64,000 nt of DNA from positions 1 through 64,000 of the forward strand of contig DAOQUL010000002.1 of the NCBI GenBank assembly GCA_035341015.1, given 5' to 3'. Positions 9,298-17,708 of this stretch are shown piece by piece. The translations under genes and the position numbers were made by a program. The stretch's first letter is position 1; each line of letters starts with the position of its first letter. The notes beneath the pieces are model-generated. The model made no database searches and was not told where the DNA came from. It worked only from the letters and a program-made list of their open reading frames with translations. This stretch comes from JAKQIM01 sp029557965 (lineage in GTDB: Bacteria > Chloroflexota > Anaerolineae > Anaerolineales > UBA4823).

Positions 9298-10278
9298 ATG
9301 CAAACTGCCACAGCCCAAGCCTTTGCCAACATCGCTTTTGTCAAGTATTGGGGCGACCTGGACCCCTGCCTGCGCCTGCCTGCCAACGGCTCGTTATCGA
9401 TGAACCTGGACGGGCTGTACACCCGCACCCAGGTGCGCTTTGATGCTGCGCTGCCGGCTGACCAGTTGACCATTAACGACCAGGCCGTCATTGGCCCAGG
9501 ATTGGAACGGGTCAGCGGCATGCTAGACAGCGTGCGCCAGATGGCAGGACTGCACCTGCCCGCTGCTGTGACCAGCGAGAACAATTTTCCCATGGGTGCG
9601 GGCATTGCGTCTTCAGCGGCGGCCTTTGCTGCCCTCAGCCTGGCGGCTTCATCGGCTGCCGGGCTCTCACTCAATGAGCCGCAGCTCTCGCGCCTGGCGC
9701 GCAGCGGCTCTGGCTCGGCCTGCCGCTCTATCCCCGGCGGCTTCGTGGAATGGCGGGCCGGTGCGGGCGACGAAGATTCGTATGCCTTTTCGATCGCCCC
9801 GCCCGAGCATTGGGGCCTGGTAGACTGTGTAACCATCATCTCGCAAGCGCACAAACCGGTGGGGTCCACCGAGGGCCACGCCCTGGCCCTCACCAGTCCC
9901 GTCCAAGCGGCCCGGGTGGCAGACGCCCCCCGTCGGCTGGATGTTTGCCGCCGCGCCATTGCCGAGCGTGACTTTGCCGCCTTCGCCGATATCGTTGAGC
10001 TGGACAGCAACCTGATGCATGCCATCATGATCACCTCCACCCCGCCCCTGCTTTACTGGCAGCCCGCCACCCTGGCGATCATGCGGGTGGTGCAAACCTG
10101 GCGCGCAGCAGGGCTGCCGGTGTGCTACACCATCGATGCCGGCCCCAATGTGCACGTGATCTGCCTGGAAGAAGCCTCTGCCGAGGTGATCGCCCGCCTG
10201 GAGCAGATTGAAGGCGTGACACGGGTGCTGGCAGCCCGCCCGGGTGGCCCGGCACGCCTGATATCAGAATTGCATTAA
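9298..10278 (+). CDS. mvaD: Diphosphomevalonate decarboxylase
   Basis: This GHMP-family enzyme performs the ATP-dependent decarboxylation of mevalonate diphosphate to isopentenyl diphosphate, the last step of the classical mevalonate pathway. The start MQTATAQAFANIAFVKYWG aligns with the family N-terminus, so I use ATG 9298 rather than the in-frame ATG at 9277, which lies upstream of the -10 box. Family motifs present are NIAFVKYWG, the phosphate-binding loop NFPMGAGIASSAA and GSGSACRSIPGGFVEW. At 326 residues it has the usual length. The pathway continues in this window with fni and a polyprenyl synthase near 46 kb; the upstream mevalonate enzymes are not here. Identity is secure from motifs. 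Confidence 0.93.
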   Translation: MQTATAQAFANIAFVKYWGDLDPCLRLPANGSLSMNLDGLYTRTQVRFDAALPADQLTINDQAVIGPGLERVSGMLDSVRQMAGLHLPAAVTSENNFPMGAGIASSAAAFAALSLAASSAAGLSLNEPQLSRLARSGSGSACRSIPGGFVEWRAGAGDEDSYAFSIAPPEHWGLVDCVTIISQAHKPVGSTEGHALALTSPVQAARVADAPRRLDVCRRAIAERDFAAFADIVELDSNLMHAIMITSTPPLLYWQPATLAIMRVVQTWRAAGLPVCYTIDAGPNVHVICLEEASAEVIARLEQIEGVTRVLAARPGGPARLISELH

Positions 10279-10317
10279 ATTCGCGGCGCGCGCCTACCCC
10301 ATTCACGCCGCGCAGGA

Positions 10318-10323
10318 TATAAT
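10318..10323 (+). promoter_or_regulatory. TATAAT -10 box of rseP, near-leaderless
   Basis: A perfect TATAAT ends nine bases before the rseP ATG at 10333, leaving at most a three-base leader and no room for a Shine-Dalgarno site. No convincing -35 box. Confidence 0.55.
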
Positions 10324-10332
10324 CGGGGCGCT

Positions 10333-11412
10333 ATGAACATACAATCTATCTTAGGAACCGCTCAATCGATCCTGGAATTTGTCCTTGCGCTTGGGGTGCT
10401 CATTTTTCTGCACGAGCTGGGACATTTCTTGGTTGCTCGCTTATGCAAGGTGGATGTCGAAGAATTCGGCATCGGCTTTCCACCGCGCGCCATCACCCTC
10501 TTTGAGAGAGGCGGCACAAAGTACTCGCTCAACTGGCTGCCCTTCGGTGGTTTTGTGCGCCTCAAAGGCGAAGCCGATCCCACCGTTCCGGGCAGCGTGA
10601 TGAATGCCAGCCCCTGGAAACGCATCGCCATCACCGCGGCCGGTCCATTCATGAACCTGGCTACCGCGGTGATTCTCTATGCGGTCATATTCCAGTTGAT
10701 CGGTGTGCCTGTCACCAACAAGGTGATGATCCGCGATGTAAATGCCAATTCTCCGGCTGAACAGGCCGGCATCCAGCCAGGCGACTTGATCTTGCAGGTC
10801 AACGATGTGCTCATCGACAGCCAGCAGAAGCTGTCTGAAGCGATCAGTGCCCACGTGGGCGAGACCATTACCCTGGTCTACGAGCGCGAAGGGCAGCCCA
10901 CCACCGTCAGCCTGGTACCCCGTAAGAACCCGCCTGTGGGAGAGGGCGCCATGGGCATCTTGATGACCAACCCCACCACACCCATCAGCTTCTTGAACGC
11001 CTTGCCAAAAGGGCTGAGTGCCACGGTCGATCACTGCCGCGCCCTGCTGACATTTGTGGGGCAGGCCATCCGCGGGGCCATCCCTGCCGACCAAGGCCGC
11101 CTGGTGGGCTTCAAAGGGATGTACGATATGTATGCCCAGGCGCGCAGCGAGCCAATCGCCGGGCTGCCGACCATCATCAATGTCCTGGGATTCTTTACCA
11201 GCATCACCGTCTCGCTGGGCCTGCTCAACCTGCTGCCCATCCCGGCCCTGGATGGCGGACGTATCATGTTCGTCTTGCCAGAGCTTGTGCTGCGCAAGCG
11301 CATCCCGCCCGAGTACGAAGTGTGGGTCAATGCCATCAGCCTGGGCCTGCTCATCTTACTGCTGGTATACGTCAACTTGCAAGATTTTATCAACCCAATC
11401 ACTTTGCCTTAG
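10333..11412 (+). CDS. rseP: RseP-type site-2 zinc metalloprotease (M50)
   Basis: This intramembrane protease cuts single-pass membrane substrates such as anti-sigma factors or leftover signal peptides. The zinc motif HELGH is at residues 27-31 in the first membrane segment. A PDZ domain spans about residues 125-200 (AEQAGIQPGDLILQVND). The C-terminal membrane part carries NLLPIPALDGGR, whose Asp is the third zinc ligand. The 359-residue length, with one PDZ domain, fits the Gram-positive/Chloroflexi RasP type rather than the two-PDZ E. coli form. It is followed after 15 bases by the HEAT-repeat gene, so the two are probably co-transcribed. The substrate here is unknown. Confidence 0.93.
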   Translation: MNIQSILGTAQSILEFVLALGVLIFLHELGHFLVARLCKVDVEEFGIGFPPRAITLFERGGTKYSLNWLPFGGFVRLKGEADPTVPGSVMNASPWKRIAITAAGPFMNLATAVILYAVIFQLIGVPVTNKVMIRDVNANSPAEQAGIQPGDLILQVNDVLIDSQQKLSEAISAHVGETITLVYEREGQPTTVSLVPRKNPPVGEGAMGILMTNPTTPISFLNALPKGLSATVDHCRALLTFVGQAIRGAIPADQGRLVGFKGMYDMYAQARSEPIAGLPTIINVLGFFTSITVSLGLLNLLPIPALDGGRIMFVLPELVLRKRIPPEYEVWVNAISLGLLILLLVYVNLQDFINPITLP

Positions 11413-11427
11413 GCCAAAATAAAACAC

Positions 11428-12495
11428 ATGTCTAACCCTAAAGAGATTCCCTTCCAAAATCTAGTGGACGCCTTGTTGGACGAGAACGTCCCCTTTCACC
11501 CGCGCTACCTGTACCGCCTTTCGGACATCATCCAGGCTGACGTTGCGCTCTTAAAAAAGGCCTGGCCCCAGGTTTCGGCGCAGCGCCGCCAGGCCGTGAT
11601 GGAAGACCTGGAAGAGTTGAACATGGCTGACGACCTGCTCTCGTTTGAAGAGGTAGCCCGCCTGGCACTCAACGACAGCGAGCCCGGTGTGCGCCGCCTG
11701 GCGATTCGAATACTGGGAGAATATGAGCTAAAAGACCTGGCTCCTACTTTCGTCCATATTCTCGAAAAAGACCGCAGCACCGAGGTGCGCGCTGCTGCCG
11801 CGGCAGCACTGGGTGCCTTCGTTTACTTGGGCGAGGTGGAAGAGTTGCAACCCGCCACCTGGCACCGGATAGAAGAAAGCCTGCTGAACGCTTATCGCAG
11901 CGACAGCGAAGTGCTGGTACGCCGCCGCGCCCTAGAAGCTTTGGGGTTCTCTTCACGCGAAGAACTGCCCCCCATGATCGAGCAAGCCTATACCAGCGGC
12001 GACAGCGACTGGTTGATCTCTGCCCTGATGGCCATGGGGCGTTCAGCCGACGAGCGCTGGAATCCCCAGGTTCTGGGCATGCTGGATCACAAGCACCCCC
12101 TGGTGCGGGCCGAGGCCGCCGCAGCCGCTGGCGAGCTGGAGATTGCACAAGCCGGGAAACGCCTGCTTGACCTGCTTGAGGACCCCGATTCAGACGTGCG
12201 CGCGGCGGCCATCTGGTCGCTGTCGCAGATCGGCGGTGAGGGGGTTGCCGTCCGCTTACAGCGCATGCTCAACCACTCCAGCGACGATGATGAAGCCCAG
12301 CTCATCGAGCAAGCCATGGAAAACCTGGCTTTCACCGAGGGGGGGCACGGCTTCTCAATGGGCAATGCAATGGAAGACGACGACCTAGCGGGCGAGGACG
12401 AAGATGAGGACCAACTCGACGAGCTGGACGAACTCGACGACGATTTCGAAGATGCCTACCTGGACGACCTGCTCGATGAGGACGACGAGGTTTGA
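11428..12495 (+). CDS. HEAT-repeat protein with acidic tail
   Basis: The product is 355 residues and has no signal peptide or membrane segment. Residues about 80-290 contain several HEAT/PBS-lyase-like helical repeats (for example PGVRRLAIRILGEYEL, STEVRAAAAAALGAF, PLVRAEAAAAAGEL, SDVRAAAIWSLSQIGG). The last 40 residues are almost entirely Asp and Glu with Leu (a DELDELDDDFEDAYLDD-type run), probably disordered. HEAT repeats of this kind act as protein-binding scaffolds; the partner is unknown. It lies between rseP and a transporter gene, and its stop codon overlaps the next start by four bases, which suggests translational coupling. Confidence 0.8.
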   Translation: MSNPKEIPFQNLVDALLDENVPFHPRYLYRLSDIIQADVALLKKAWPQVSAQRRQAVMEDLEELNMADDLLSFEEVARLALNDSEPGVRRLAIRILGEYELKDLAPTFVHILEKDRSTEVRAAAAAALGAFVYLGEVEELQPATWHRIEESLLNAYRSDSEVLVRRRALEALGFSSREELPPMIEQAYTSGDSDWLISALMAMGRSADERWNPQVLGMLDHKHPLVRAEAAAAAGELEIAQAGKRLLDLLEDPDSDVRAAAIWSLSQIGGEGVAVRLQRMLNHSSDDDEAQLIEQAMENLAFTEGGHGFSMGNAMEDDDLAGEDEDEDQLDELDELDDDFEDAYLDDLLDEDDEV

Positions 12496-13421
12496 TCGAC
12501 CTGCACTACCTGCTCGACCTGGTTAACCTCTTCCTGAACAACCTGCTGCCGATCATCCTGATCACAGGATTCGGCTACGCCCTGGGACACCTGGCCAAGA
12601 CATCTCCACGCCCCCTCTCGCAGGTGATCTTTTATATTCTCACCCCTGTCTTGGTCTTCAAGCTGCTCACCCACAGCCAGCTCAACGGAGAGGATATCTT
12701 ACGCACCGTGGGGCTGGCTGTTCTATTAACGCTCACCATCGGACTGCTCACCTGGGCCAGCGGGCGCGCCCTGCGCATCGAAGGGCGGCTCATGAATGCC
12801 GTTTTGCTGATCACCATGTTCATGAATGCCGGCAATTTTGGCCTGCCCCTGACCATGTTTGCCTTTGGTGAGGACGCCCTGGCCTATGCCGGCCTGTTCT
12901 TCGTCACCACCCTCACGCTCACCAATACCCTGGGGGTGCTGATCGCCTCCTCTGGTACGCGCAGCCTGCCGCAAGCGCTGCTCGAGCTGCTCAAGCTGCC
13001 TGCCACCTATTCCCTGGCACTCGGGCTGATTTTCTTACAGTTCAAATGGCAGCTTCCCACTGCCGTCGAGCGCACCGTTGTTCTGGTGGCAGATGCCGCC
13101 ATCCCCTCCATGCTGGTCTTGCTTGGCTTGCAACTGCACACTGTGCGCTGGGATGGGCAGCTTAAGGCCTTGGGCCTGGCAAGCGCCATGCGCCTCTTGG
13201 TTGCCCCACTATTTGCCATTGGCTTGAGCCGGTGGATCGGGCTGAATGGCCCCGCATATCAAGCAGTTGTGCTAGAATCAGCTATGCCGGCAGCGGTGAT
13301 GACGACTGTCCTTGCCACCGAGTTCGATACAGAACCAGCCTTCGTTACAACAGTTGTCTTGGTCACTACATTACTAAGCCCCCTCACCCTGACCCCTCTG
13401 CTGGCTTTACTAGGAGCCTGA
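12492..13421 (+). CDS. AEC-family (auxin efflux carrier-like) membrane transporter
   Basis: The product is 309 residues with about ten hydrophobic segments in two repeated halves, typical of AEC transporters, which export organic anions such as malate or other carboxylates. Characteristic stretches are NAVLLITMFMNAGNFGLPL, with the conserved NxGNxG-type motif in the first half, and VLESAMPAAV in the second. The start used is TTG at 12492, which overlaps the TGA of the HEAT gene; the first in-frame ATG would remove the first membrane segments. The stop is followed one base later by the ATG of the peptidase gene. Substrate cannot be read from the sequence. Confidence 0.85.
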   Translation: MIDLHYLLDLVNLFLNNLLPIILITGFGYALGHLAKTSPRPLSQVIFYILTPVLVFKLLTHSQLNGEDILRTVGLAVLLTLTIGLLTWASGRALRIEGRLMNAVLLITMFMNAGNFGLPLTMFAFGEDALAYAGLFFVTTLTLTNTLGVLIASSGTRSLPQALLELLKLPATYSLALGLIFLQFKWQLPTAVERTVVLVADAAIPSMLVLLGLQLHTVRWDGQLKALGLASAMRLLVAPLFAIGLSRWIGLNGPAYQAVVLESAMPAAVMTTVLATEFDTEPAFVTTVVLVTTLLSPLTLTPLLALLGA

Positions 13422-13422
13422 T

Positions 13423-14637
13423 ATGCGCCAATGGCTGATCTTGCTGCTTTGCCTGGCTGCCCTGCTTGGGGGCAGCGATGCTGTTTGTGCCGCGCCCCTG
13501 CCTCAGGTGAACAACCCGCTGGTGGAGTATACATTTGGCGGGCAGGTCAATTTTTCTGCTCAACTTCCGCCCGACCTGGTGCTTGAAAGCGCCCAGGTCT
13601 TCTTGCGCAGCCAGGGGGAGGCCCAAACCATCGTCGGCGACGCCACCCTGCTGCCCGGCCAGCTTACCTATACGCATGACCTGAGCAGCCAACCGCTGCG
13701 CGCCTTTTCAACCATCGAGTATTGGTACCGCTTGCAGCCCCCCGGCGCAGAGGCCTACACCAGCGAAACCTACACCTTTGTCTACGAAGACAACCGCTTT
13801 ACCTGGCAAACGCTCGACAGCCCCCCCTTCCGCGTCCACTGGTACGATGGCGAGATCAGCTTTGCTCAAGATGTGCTCAATGCGGCTCAAAAAGGGGCCG
13901 AGCGGGCCAACAAGGTCATTCAACTGGCAGACCAAGACCGGCAGATTGACATTTACGTCTATGCCAGCGGCAAAGAAATGCAGTCCACCTTGCTTTTGGG
14001 CGGATTAGATTGGGTTGCCGGGCACGCCGATCCCGAATTGTACACCATGGTGGTCACCCTGCCGCCTGGCCCCAGCCAGAAAAGTGAGATTGACCGCCAG
14101 ATCCCCCACGAATTGATGCATATTCTGATGTACCAGGCGATTGGGCCAGATTATTACGGCCTGCCCACCTGGCTCAAAGAAGGGCTGGCCTCATACAACG
14201 AGCTGCGCCCCAATCCTGAGTACTACACCATCTTGCAAAATGCCGTGGAAAAAGAAAGCCTGATCCCGCTAACCTACCTGTGCCAGCGTTTTCCCAGCGA
14301 TCAAACCGTTTACCTGGCCTATGCTGAGGCAAGCTCTTTTGTCAGCTATTTGTTCCTGGAATACGGACCGTCTGGCTTGCAGGCCATTGTGAACGGTTAT
14401 GCGGCTGGTCAAGGCTGCGAGCAGGCTACGCTGGAAGCTACCGGGCTGACCCTGAACGAGCTTGAAACAGACTGGCGGCGGACCACGCTGGGCGAAGATG
14501 TGCTGCTGGCGGCCTTTGAGAAGCTGCTGCCCTGGCTGGTCTTGATTGCCCTGGCCCTACTGGCCCCATTCGTCCTCAGCCTGGCAAACCTGGGAGCCCG
14601 CCGCGCGGCCAAGGCCCCCGCGCCACGCGTTTCATAA
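13423..14637 (+). CDS. Membrane-anchored gluzincin peptidase (peptidase MA family)
   Basis: This protein of 404 residues has a signal peptide (about 1-24), an extracytoplasmic beta-rich part, the zinc motif HELMH near residue 228 followed by the distal Glu in WLKEGLASYNE, and one C-terminal membrane helix at about 366-390. This arrangement matches the peptidase MA-like clan of zinc-dependent proteases, which act outside the membrane. The ATG follows the transporter stop by one base (TGATATG), so the gene is probably translated by coupling. Physiological substrates are unknown. The presence of all three metal and catalytic residues suggests an active enzyme. Confidence 0.82.
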   Translation: MRQWLILLLCLAALLGGSDAVCAAPLPQVNNPLVEYTFGGQVNFSAQLPPDLVLESAQVFLRSQGEAQTIVGDATLLPGQLTYTHDLSSQPLRAFSTIEYWYRLQPPGAEAYTSETYTFVYEDNRFTWQTLDSPPFRVHWYDGEISFAQDVLNAAQKGAERANKVIQLADQDRQIDIYVYASGKEMQSTLLLGGLDWVAGHADPELYTMVVTLPPGPSQKSEIDRQIPHELMHILMYQAIGPDYYGLPTWLKEGLASYNELRPNPEYYTILQNAVEKESLIPLTYLCQRFPSDQTVYLAYAEASSFVSYLFLEYGPSGLQAIVNGYAAGQGCEQATLEATGLTLNELETDWRRTTLGEDVLLAAFEKLLPWLVLIALALLAPFVLSLANLGARRAAKAPAPRVS

Positions 14638-14657
14638 GCAAGCATCAGAAACCTCCC

Positions 14658-14960
14658 ATGAACGATTCCCCCATCTCTGGTCATGCCCGCCTGCACGCCG
14701 TGGTCACGGGACGTGTGCAGGGCGTCAGCTTTCGCTACTTTGTCAGCGAGCAAGCCGGGGCTTTTGGCCTGTTGGGCTGGGTGCGCAACCGGCACGATGG
14801 CAGCGTTGAAGTGACCGCCGAAGGCCCGCGCCCGCGCCTGGAGGGCCTGCTGGCGGCTTTGTGGCAAGGCCCGCCCTCGGCCCGCGTGGACGATGTGCAA
14901 AGCGAATGGCAGGTCGCAACCGGCGAATTCGGCTCGTTTTGGGTGCGCGCCACAGGTTAG
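14658..14960 (+). CDS. acyP: Acylphosphatase
   Basis: This small 100-residue enzyme hydrolyses acyl phosphates. The signature VTGRVQGVSFRYFV contains the catalytic Arg, and the second motif GWVRNRHDGSVEV contains the catalytic Asn. Length and motifs are canonical. It is the last plus-strand gene of the run that starts with mvaD and ends four bases inside the 3' end of radC on the other strand, so no terminator separates the convergent genes. Confidence 0.92.
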   Translation: MNDSPISGHARLHAVVTGRVQGVSFRYFVSEQAGAFGLLGWVRNRHDGSVEVTAEGPRPRLEGLLAALWQGPPSARVDDVQSEWQVATGEFGSFWVRATG

Positions 14961-15682
14961 CCGCCGGTTGGCGAACCAAACCCCAATCCCCGTTCTTTGA
15001 GCGATACAAAACGCCCGCGCCCGATCACCAGGTGATCGAGCACCTCCACGTCTAACAGCTTCCCCGCCTGGACCACCGCCCGGGTCAGGGCCACATCGTC
15101 GGGGCTGGGGGTGGGGTCTCCCGAAGGGTGGTTATGAACCACGATCAGGTTGACCGCGTTGCGCCGGATGGCATCCTTGAACACCTCGCCAATGCGCACC
15201 TGTGATGAATTGACTGAACCGCGATAGATGGTCACCACATCTTGCACGCGGTTGCGGGTGTCGAGCAGCATGACCCTCAATTCTTCTTGTTCCAGTGCGC
15301 TCATCTCATACTGCACCAGGGCGGCAGCGTCGGCCGGGCTGTGCACCGCCGGGCGCTCATCTGGCGATTCCAGGGTCAAGCGGCGGCCCAATTCAATCGC
15401 CGCCTTGATCTGGGCGGCCTTTGCCGGGCCCATGCCGTGCTGGCCACAAACCTCTCCGAATGAAGCACGGTGCAGTCCACTGATCCCACCCAGTCTCTGC
15501 AAGAGGCGCTGGCCCATCTGCACAGAATTCTCTCCCGGCACACCCACGCGCAGCAAGATCGCCAGGAGTTCTGCGTTGGTCAAAGCCTGCGGGCCCAGGT
15601 GAGCCAGCCGCTCTCGGGGCCGTTCGGATTCTGCCAGATCCATGATGCGATACGTATTATCATTTGCCTTCATCAATGCCAT
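14957..15682 (-). CDS. radC: RadC family MPN/JAB-domain protein
   Basis: The product is 241 residues. The N-terminal helix-hairpin-helix-like part (RPRERLAHLGPQALTNAELLAILL) and the C-terminal JAB/MPN metal-binding motif VVHNHPSGDPTPSPDD define the RadC family. Its old label as a DNA repair protein is not well supported experimentally; a metal-dependent nuclease or peptidase role has been proposed for relatives. The ATG at 15682 has a GGGGAG site four bases upstream. It is divergent from the zinc-ribbon protein gene and overlaps acyP tail to tail. Confidence 0.93.
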   Translation of the reverse strand: MALMKANDNTYRIMDLAESERPRERLAHLGPQALTNAELLAILLRVGVPGENSVQMGQRLLQRLGGISGLHRASFGEVCGQHGMGPAKAAQIKAAIELGRRLTLESPDERPAVHSPADAAALVQYEMSALEQEELRVMLLDTRNRVQDVVTIYRGSVNSSQVRIGEVFKDAIRRNAVNLIVVHNHPSGDPTPSPDDVALTRAVVQAGKLLDVEVLDHLVIGRGRFVSLKERGLGFGSPTGG

Positions 15683-15722
15683 CTACTCCCCGGTTATCCG
15701 AATCCAAATCTCGATTCTCGGC

Positions 15723-15728
15723 TATAAT
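15723..15728 (+). promoter_or_regulatory. TATAAT -10 box, leaderless spacing
   Basis: A perfect TATAAT lies six bases before ATG 15735, so the predicted transcript begins at the start codon. This excludes the longer reading from ATG 15642, which would run through the promoter. Confidence 0.65.
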
Positions 15729-15734
15729 CATGCT

Positions 15735-16268
15735 ATGACCATCGATCCCCTAACCATCAACAATATCTTGCTCGGCCTGGCCGCCTGGGGAGCTGCTTTT
15801 CTGGCAACCCTCTGGGTCAGCCTGGTCATATGGACTTATCGCGATATCCGCCGCCGCGCCCGCGACCCACTCATCCGCTTCCTCGCAATCATCGTGGTGG
15901 CGCTGCTCTTCTTACCTGGCATTGTGATCTACTTGATCCTGCGCCCGGCGCGCACCCTGGAAGAAGAATACCAGCAAACGCTCGAAGAAGAAGCCCTGCT
16001 GCACGCCATTGAGGAAAGCCCGCTGTGCCCTGGCTGTGGGCGGCATATTAAAGAGGCCTGGACCATCTGCCCCAACTGCCACACCAAGCTCAAGAAACCC
16101 TGCCACCAGTGCAGCAAGCTGATGGAATTATCATGGAATTTGTGCCCCTACTGCGGCACACCCGCCCCCGGTATGCGCCGGGAAAACCTGACGATGGACG
16201 AGGCCTTACGAACCATCCCGGTCGAAGAAGAACCGGATAAGCCAGAAAACAATGAAGCGGTGCAATAG
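15735..16268 (+). CDS. Two-helix membrane protein with double zinc ribbon
   Basis: The product is 177 residues. Two membrane segments lie at about residues 8-32 and 48-68. The cytoplasmic part carries two tandem zinc ribbons (CPGCGRHIKEAWTICPNC and CHQCSKLMELSWNLCPYC), the double-zinc-ribbon type, and ends in an acidic tail. I recognise no enzymatic domain. Such proteins may act as membrane-tethered adaptors, which is inference. The start is chosen from the TATAAT box six bases upstream. The stop codon lies inside the long terminator hairpin shared with enolase. Confidence 0.75.
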   Translation: MTIDPLTINNILLGLAAWGAAFLATLWVSLVIWTYRDIRRRARDPLIRFLAIIVVALLFLPGIVIYLILRPARTLEEEYQQTLEEEALLHAIEESPLCPGCGRHIKEAWTICPNCHTKLKKPCHQCSKLMELSWNLCPYCGTPAPGMRRENLTMDEALRTIPVEEEPDKPENNEAVQ

Positions 16269-16286
16269 CACCGCTTCATTGTTTTC
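16245..16286. terminator. Bidirectional terminator between the zinc-ribbon gene and eno
   Basis: Perfect 19-bp arms (16245-16263 and 16268-16286) surround the loop AATA. The arms start GAAAAC and end GTTTTC, giving A/T tracts for both strands. It contains the stop codon of the plus-strand gene and lies just past the stop of eno. Its core is shared with the hairpin at 45155-45196. Confidence 0.9.
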
Positions 16287-16291
16287 ATCAC

Positions 16292-17581
16292 TTAGCGCTT
16301 CAAGGCGCTCCAGCCCGCATAACGGGCGGCATCGCCCAATTCCTGTTCGATGCGCATCAATTGGTTGTACTTGGCCACCCGGTCTGACCGCGCCGGGGCG
16401 CCGGTCTTGATCTGGCCCATGTTGAGGGCAACCGCCAGGTCGGCGATGGTCGAGTCTTCAGTCTCGCCAGAGCGGTGAGAGGTGACGGCGCGCCAGCCAG
16501 CCCGATGGCAGGTCTCAACGGCTTCGATCGTTTCGGTGAGGGTGCCAATCTGGTTAAGCTTGACCAACAGGGCGTTGGCGGCCTTGTCTTTGATGGCGCG
16601 GCGCACGCGCTCGGGGTTGGTGACCAGCAGGTCGTCCCCAACGATCTGGATGCGATCGCCCATCTCTTTGACCATCAACTGCCAGCTTTCCCAGTCATCC
16701 TGGGCCAGGCCATCTTCGATTGAAACAATGGGGTACTGATCCACCCAATTCTTCCAGAAAGCCACCATCTGCTCACCGGTGAGCTTCTTGCCTTCTTTGC
16801 GCAGGTTATACAGCTTGGTTTCTTCTTCGTAAAGCTCTGAAGCAGCCGGATCCAGGGCAATGCCAATCTGCTCACCAGCTTTGTAACCGGCTTTTTCGAT
16901 GGCTGCCAGGATCACTTCCACAGCTTCTGAGTTGGCCTTGAGGGCCGGGGCATAGCCGCCCTCATCGCCAACCAGGGCGGTATAACCGCGCTCTTTGAGC
17001 ACAGACTTAAGGGAATGGTAGATCTCAGCTCCCCAGCGCAGGCCTTCGGCAAAGCTAGGCGCGCCCAACGGCATGACCATGAATTCTTGGGCATCGGTGG
17101 ACTGCCAGCCAGTGTGAGCGCCGCCGTTGAGGATGTTCAGCATGGGCACAGGCAGCACATGGGCATACACGCCGCCAATGTAGCGATAAAGCGGCAGGCC
17201 CAAAGAATTGGCAGCCGCCTTGGCAACCGCCAGGCTGGTGCCCAAGATGGCATTGGCGCCCAGCTTAGACTTATGCTCGGTGCCATCGATCTCCAACAGC
17301 GCCGCATCAATGCCGCGCTGGTCAGTGGATTCCCAGCCAACCAGTTCTTCGGCGATCAGGTCGTTAACATTCGAGACGGCCTTGATCACGCCCTTACCCA
17401 GGTAGCGTTTCTTGTCGCCATCACGAAGCTCCAGGGCTTCATGCACACCGGTGGAAGCACCAGAAGGCACAGCCGCGCGCCCCCAACTGCCATCCATCAA
17501 GGTCACCTCAACTTCCACGGTGGGGTTGCCGCGGGAATCCAGGATTTCACGCCCCAGGATTGATTCAATCAATGTTTCCAT
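16292..17581 (-). CDS. eno: Enolase
   Basis: Enolase converts 2-phosphoglycerate to phosphoenolpyruvate in glycolysis. The 429-residue product has the N-terminal signature ILDSRGNPTVEVEV, substrate loop SGASTGVHEALELRD, the acid/metal motifs GDEGGYAP and SIEDGLAQDDW, the catalytic Lys in LLVKLNQIGTLTET and the tail signature SHRSGETED. Length is normal. Another glycolytic gene, gpmA, lies 8 kb away but is transcribed separately. A 12-base perfect palindrome (17612-17623) sits about 30 bases before the start codon and could be an operator, although such short palindromes also arise by chance. Confidence 0.97.
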   Translation of the reverse strand: METLIESILGREILDSRGNPTVEVEVTLMDGSWGRAAVPSGASTGVHEALELRDGDKKRYLGKGVIKAVSNVNDLIAEELVGWESTDQRGIDAALLEIDGTEHKSKLGANAILGTSLAVAKAAANSLGLPLYRYIGGVYAHVLPVPMLNILNGGAHTGWQSTDAQEFMVMPLGAPSFAEGLRWGAEIYHSLKSVLKERGYTALVGDEGGYAPALKANSEAVEVILAAIEKAGYKAGEQIGIALDPAASELYEEETKLYNLRKEGKKLTGEQMVAFWKNWVDQYPIVSIEDGLAQDDWESWQLMVKEMGDRIQIVGDDLLVTNPERVRRAIKDKAANALLVKLNQIGTLTETIEAVETCHRAGWRAVTSHRSGETEDSTIADLAVALNMGQIKTGAPARSDRVAKYNQLMRIEQELGDAARYAGWSALKR

Positions 17582-17708
17582 GCTAAGCCTCTCTCTTTAT
17601 AAAATGTTTCCCCGGTTAACCGGAGTTTGTCTTGAAAATGGTGCCGGATGAAAGCATCATCCAACCAGGGCATATTTTACCGCGTTCACCCATGTTTATC
17701 CAATCCTC

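Noticed and set aside
15642..15734. Upstream extension of the zinc-ribbon protein
   Set aside because: It would be translated through the TATAAT box and overlaps radC; the start at 15735 fits the membrane-helix N-terminus.
17612..17623. Palindrome CCGGTTAACCGG in the eno leader as an operator
   Set aside because: A 12-base palindrome is expected several times by chance in a window this size, and no second copy or factor supports it.
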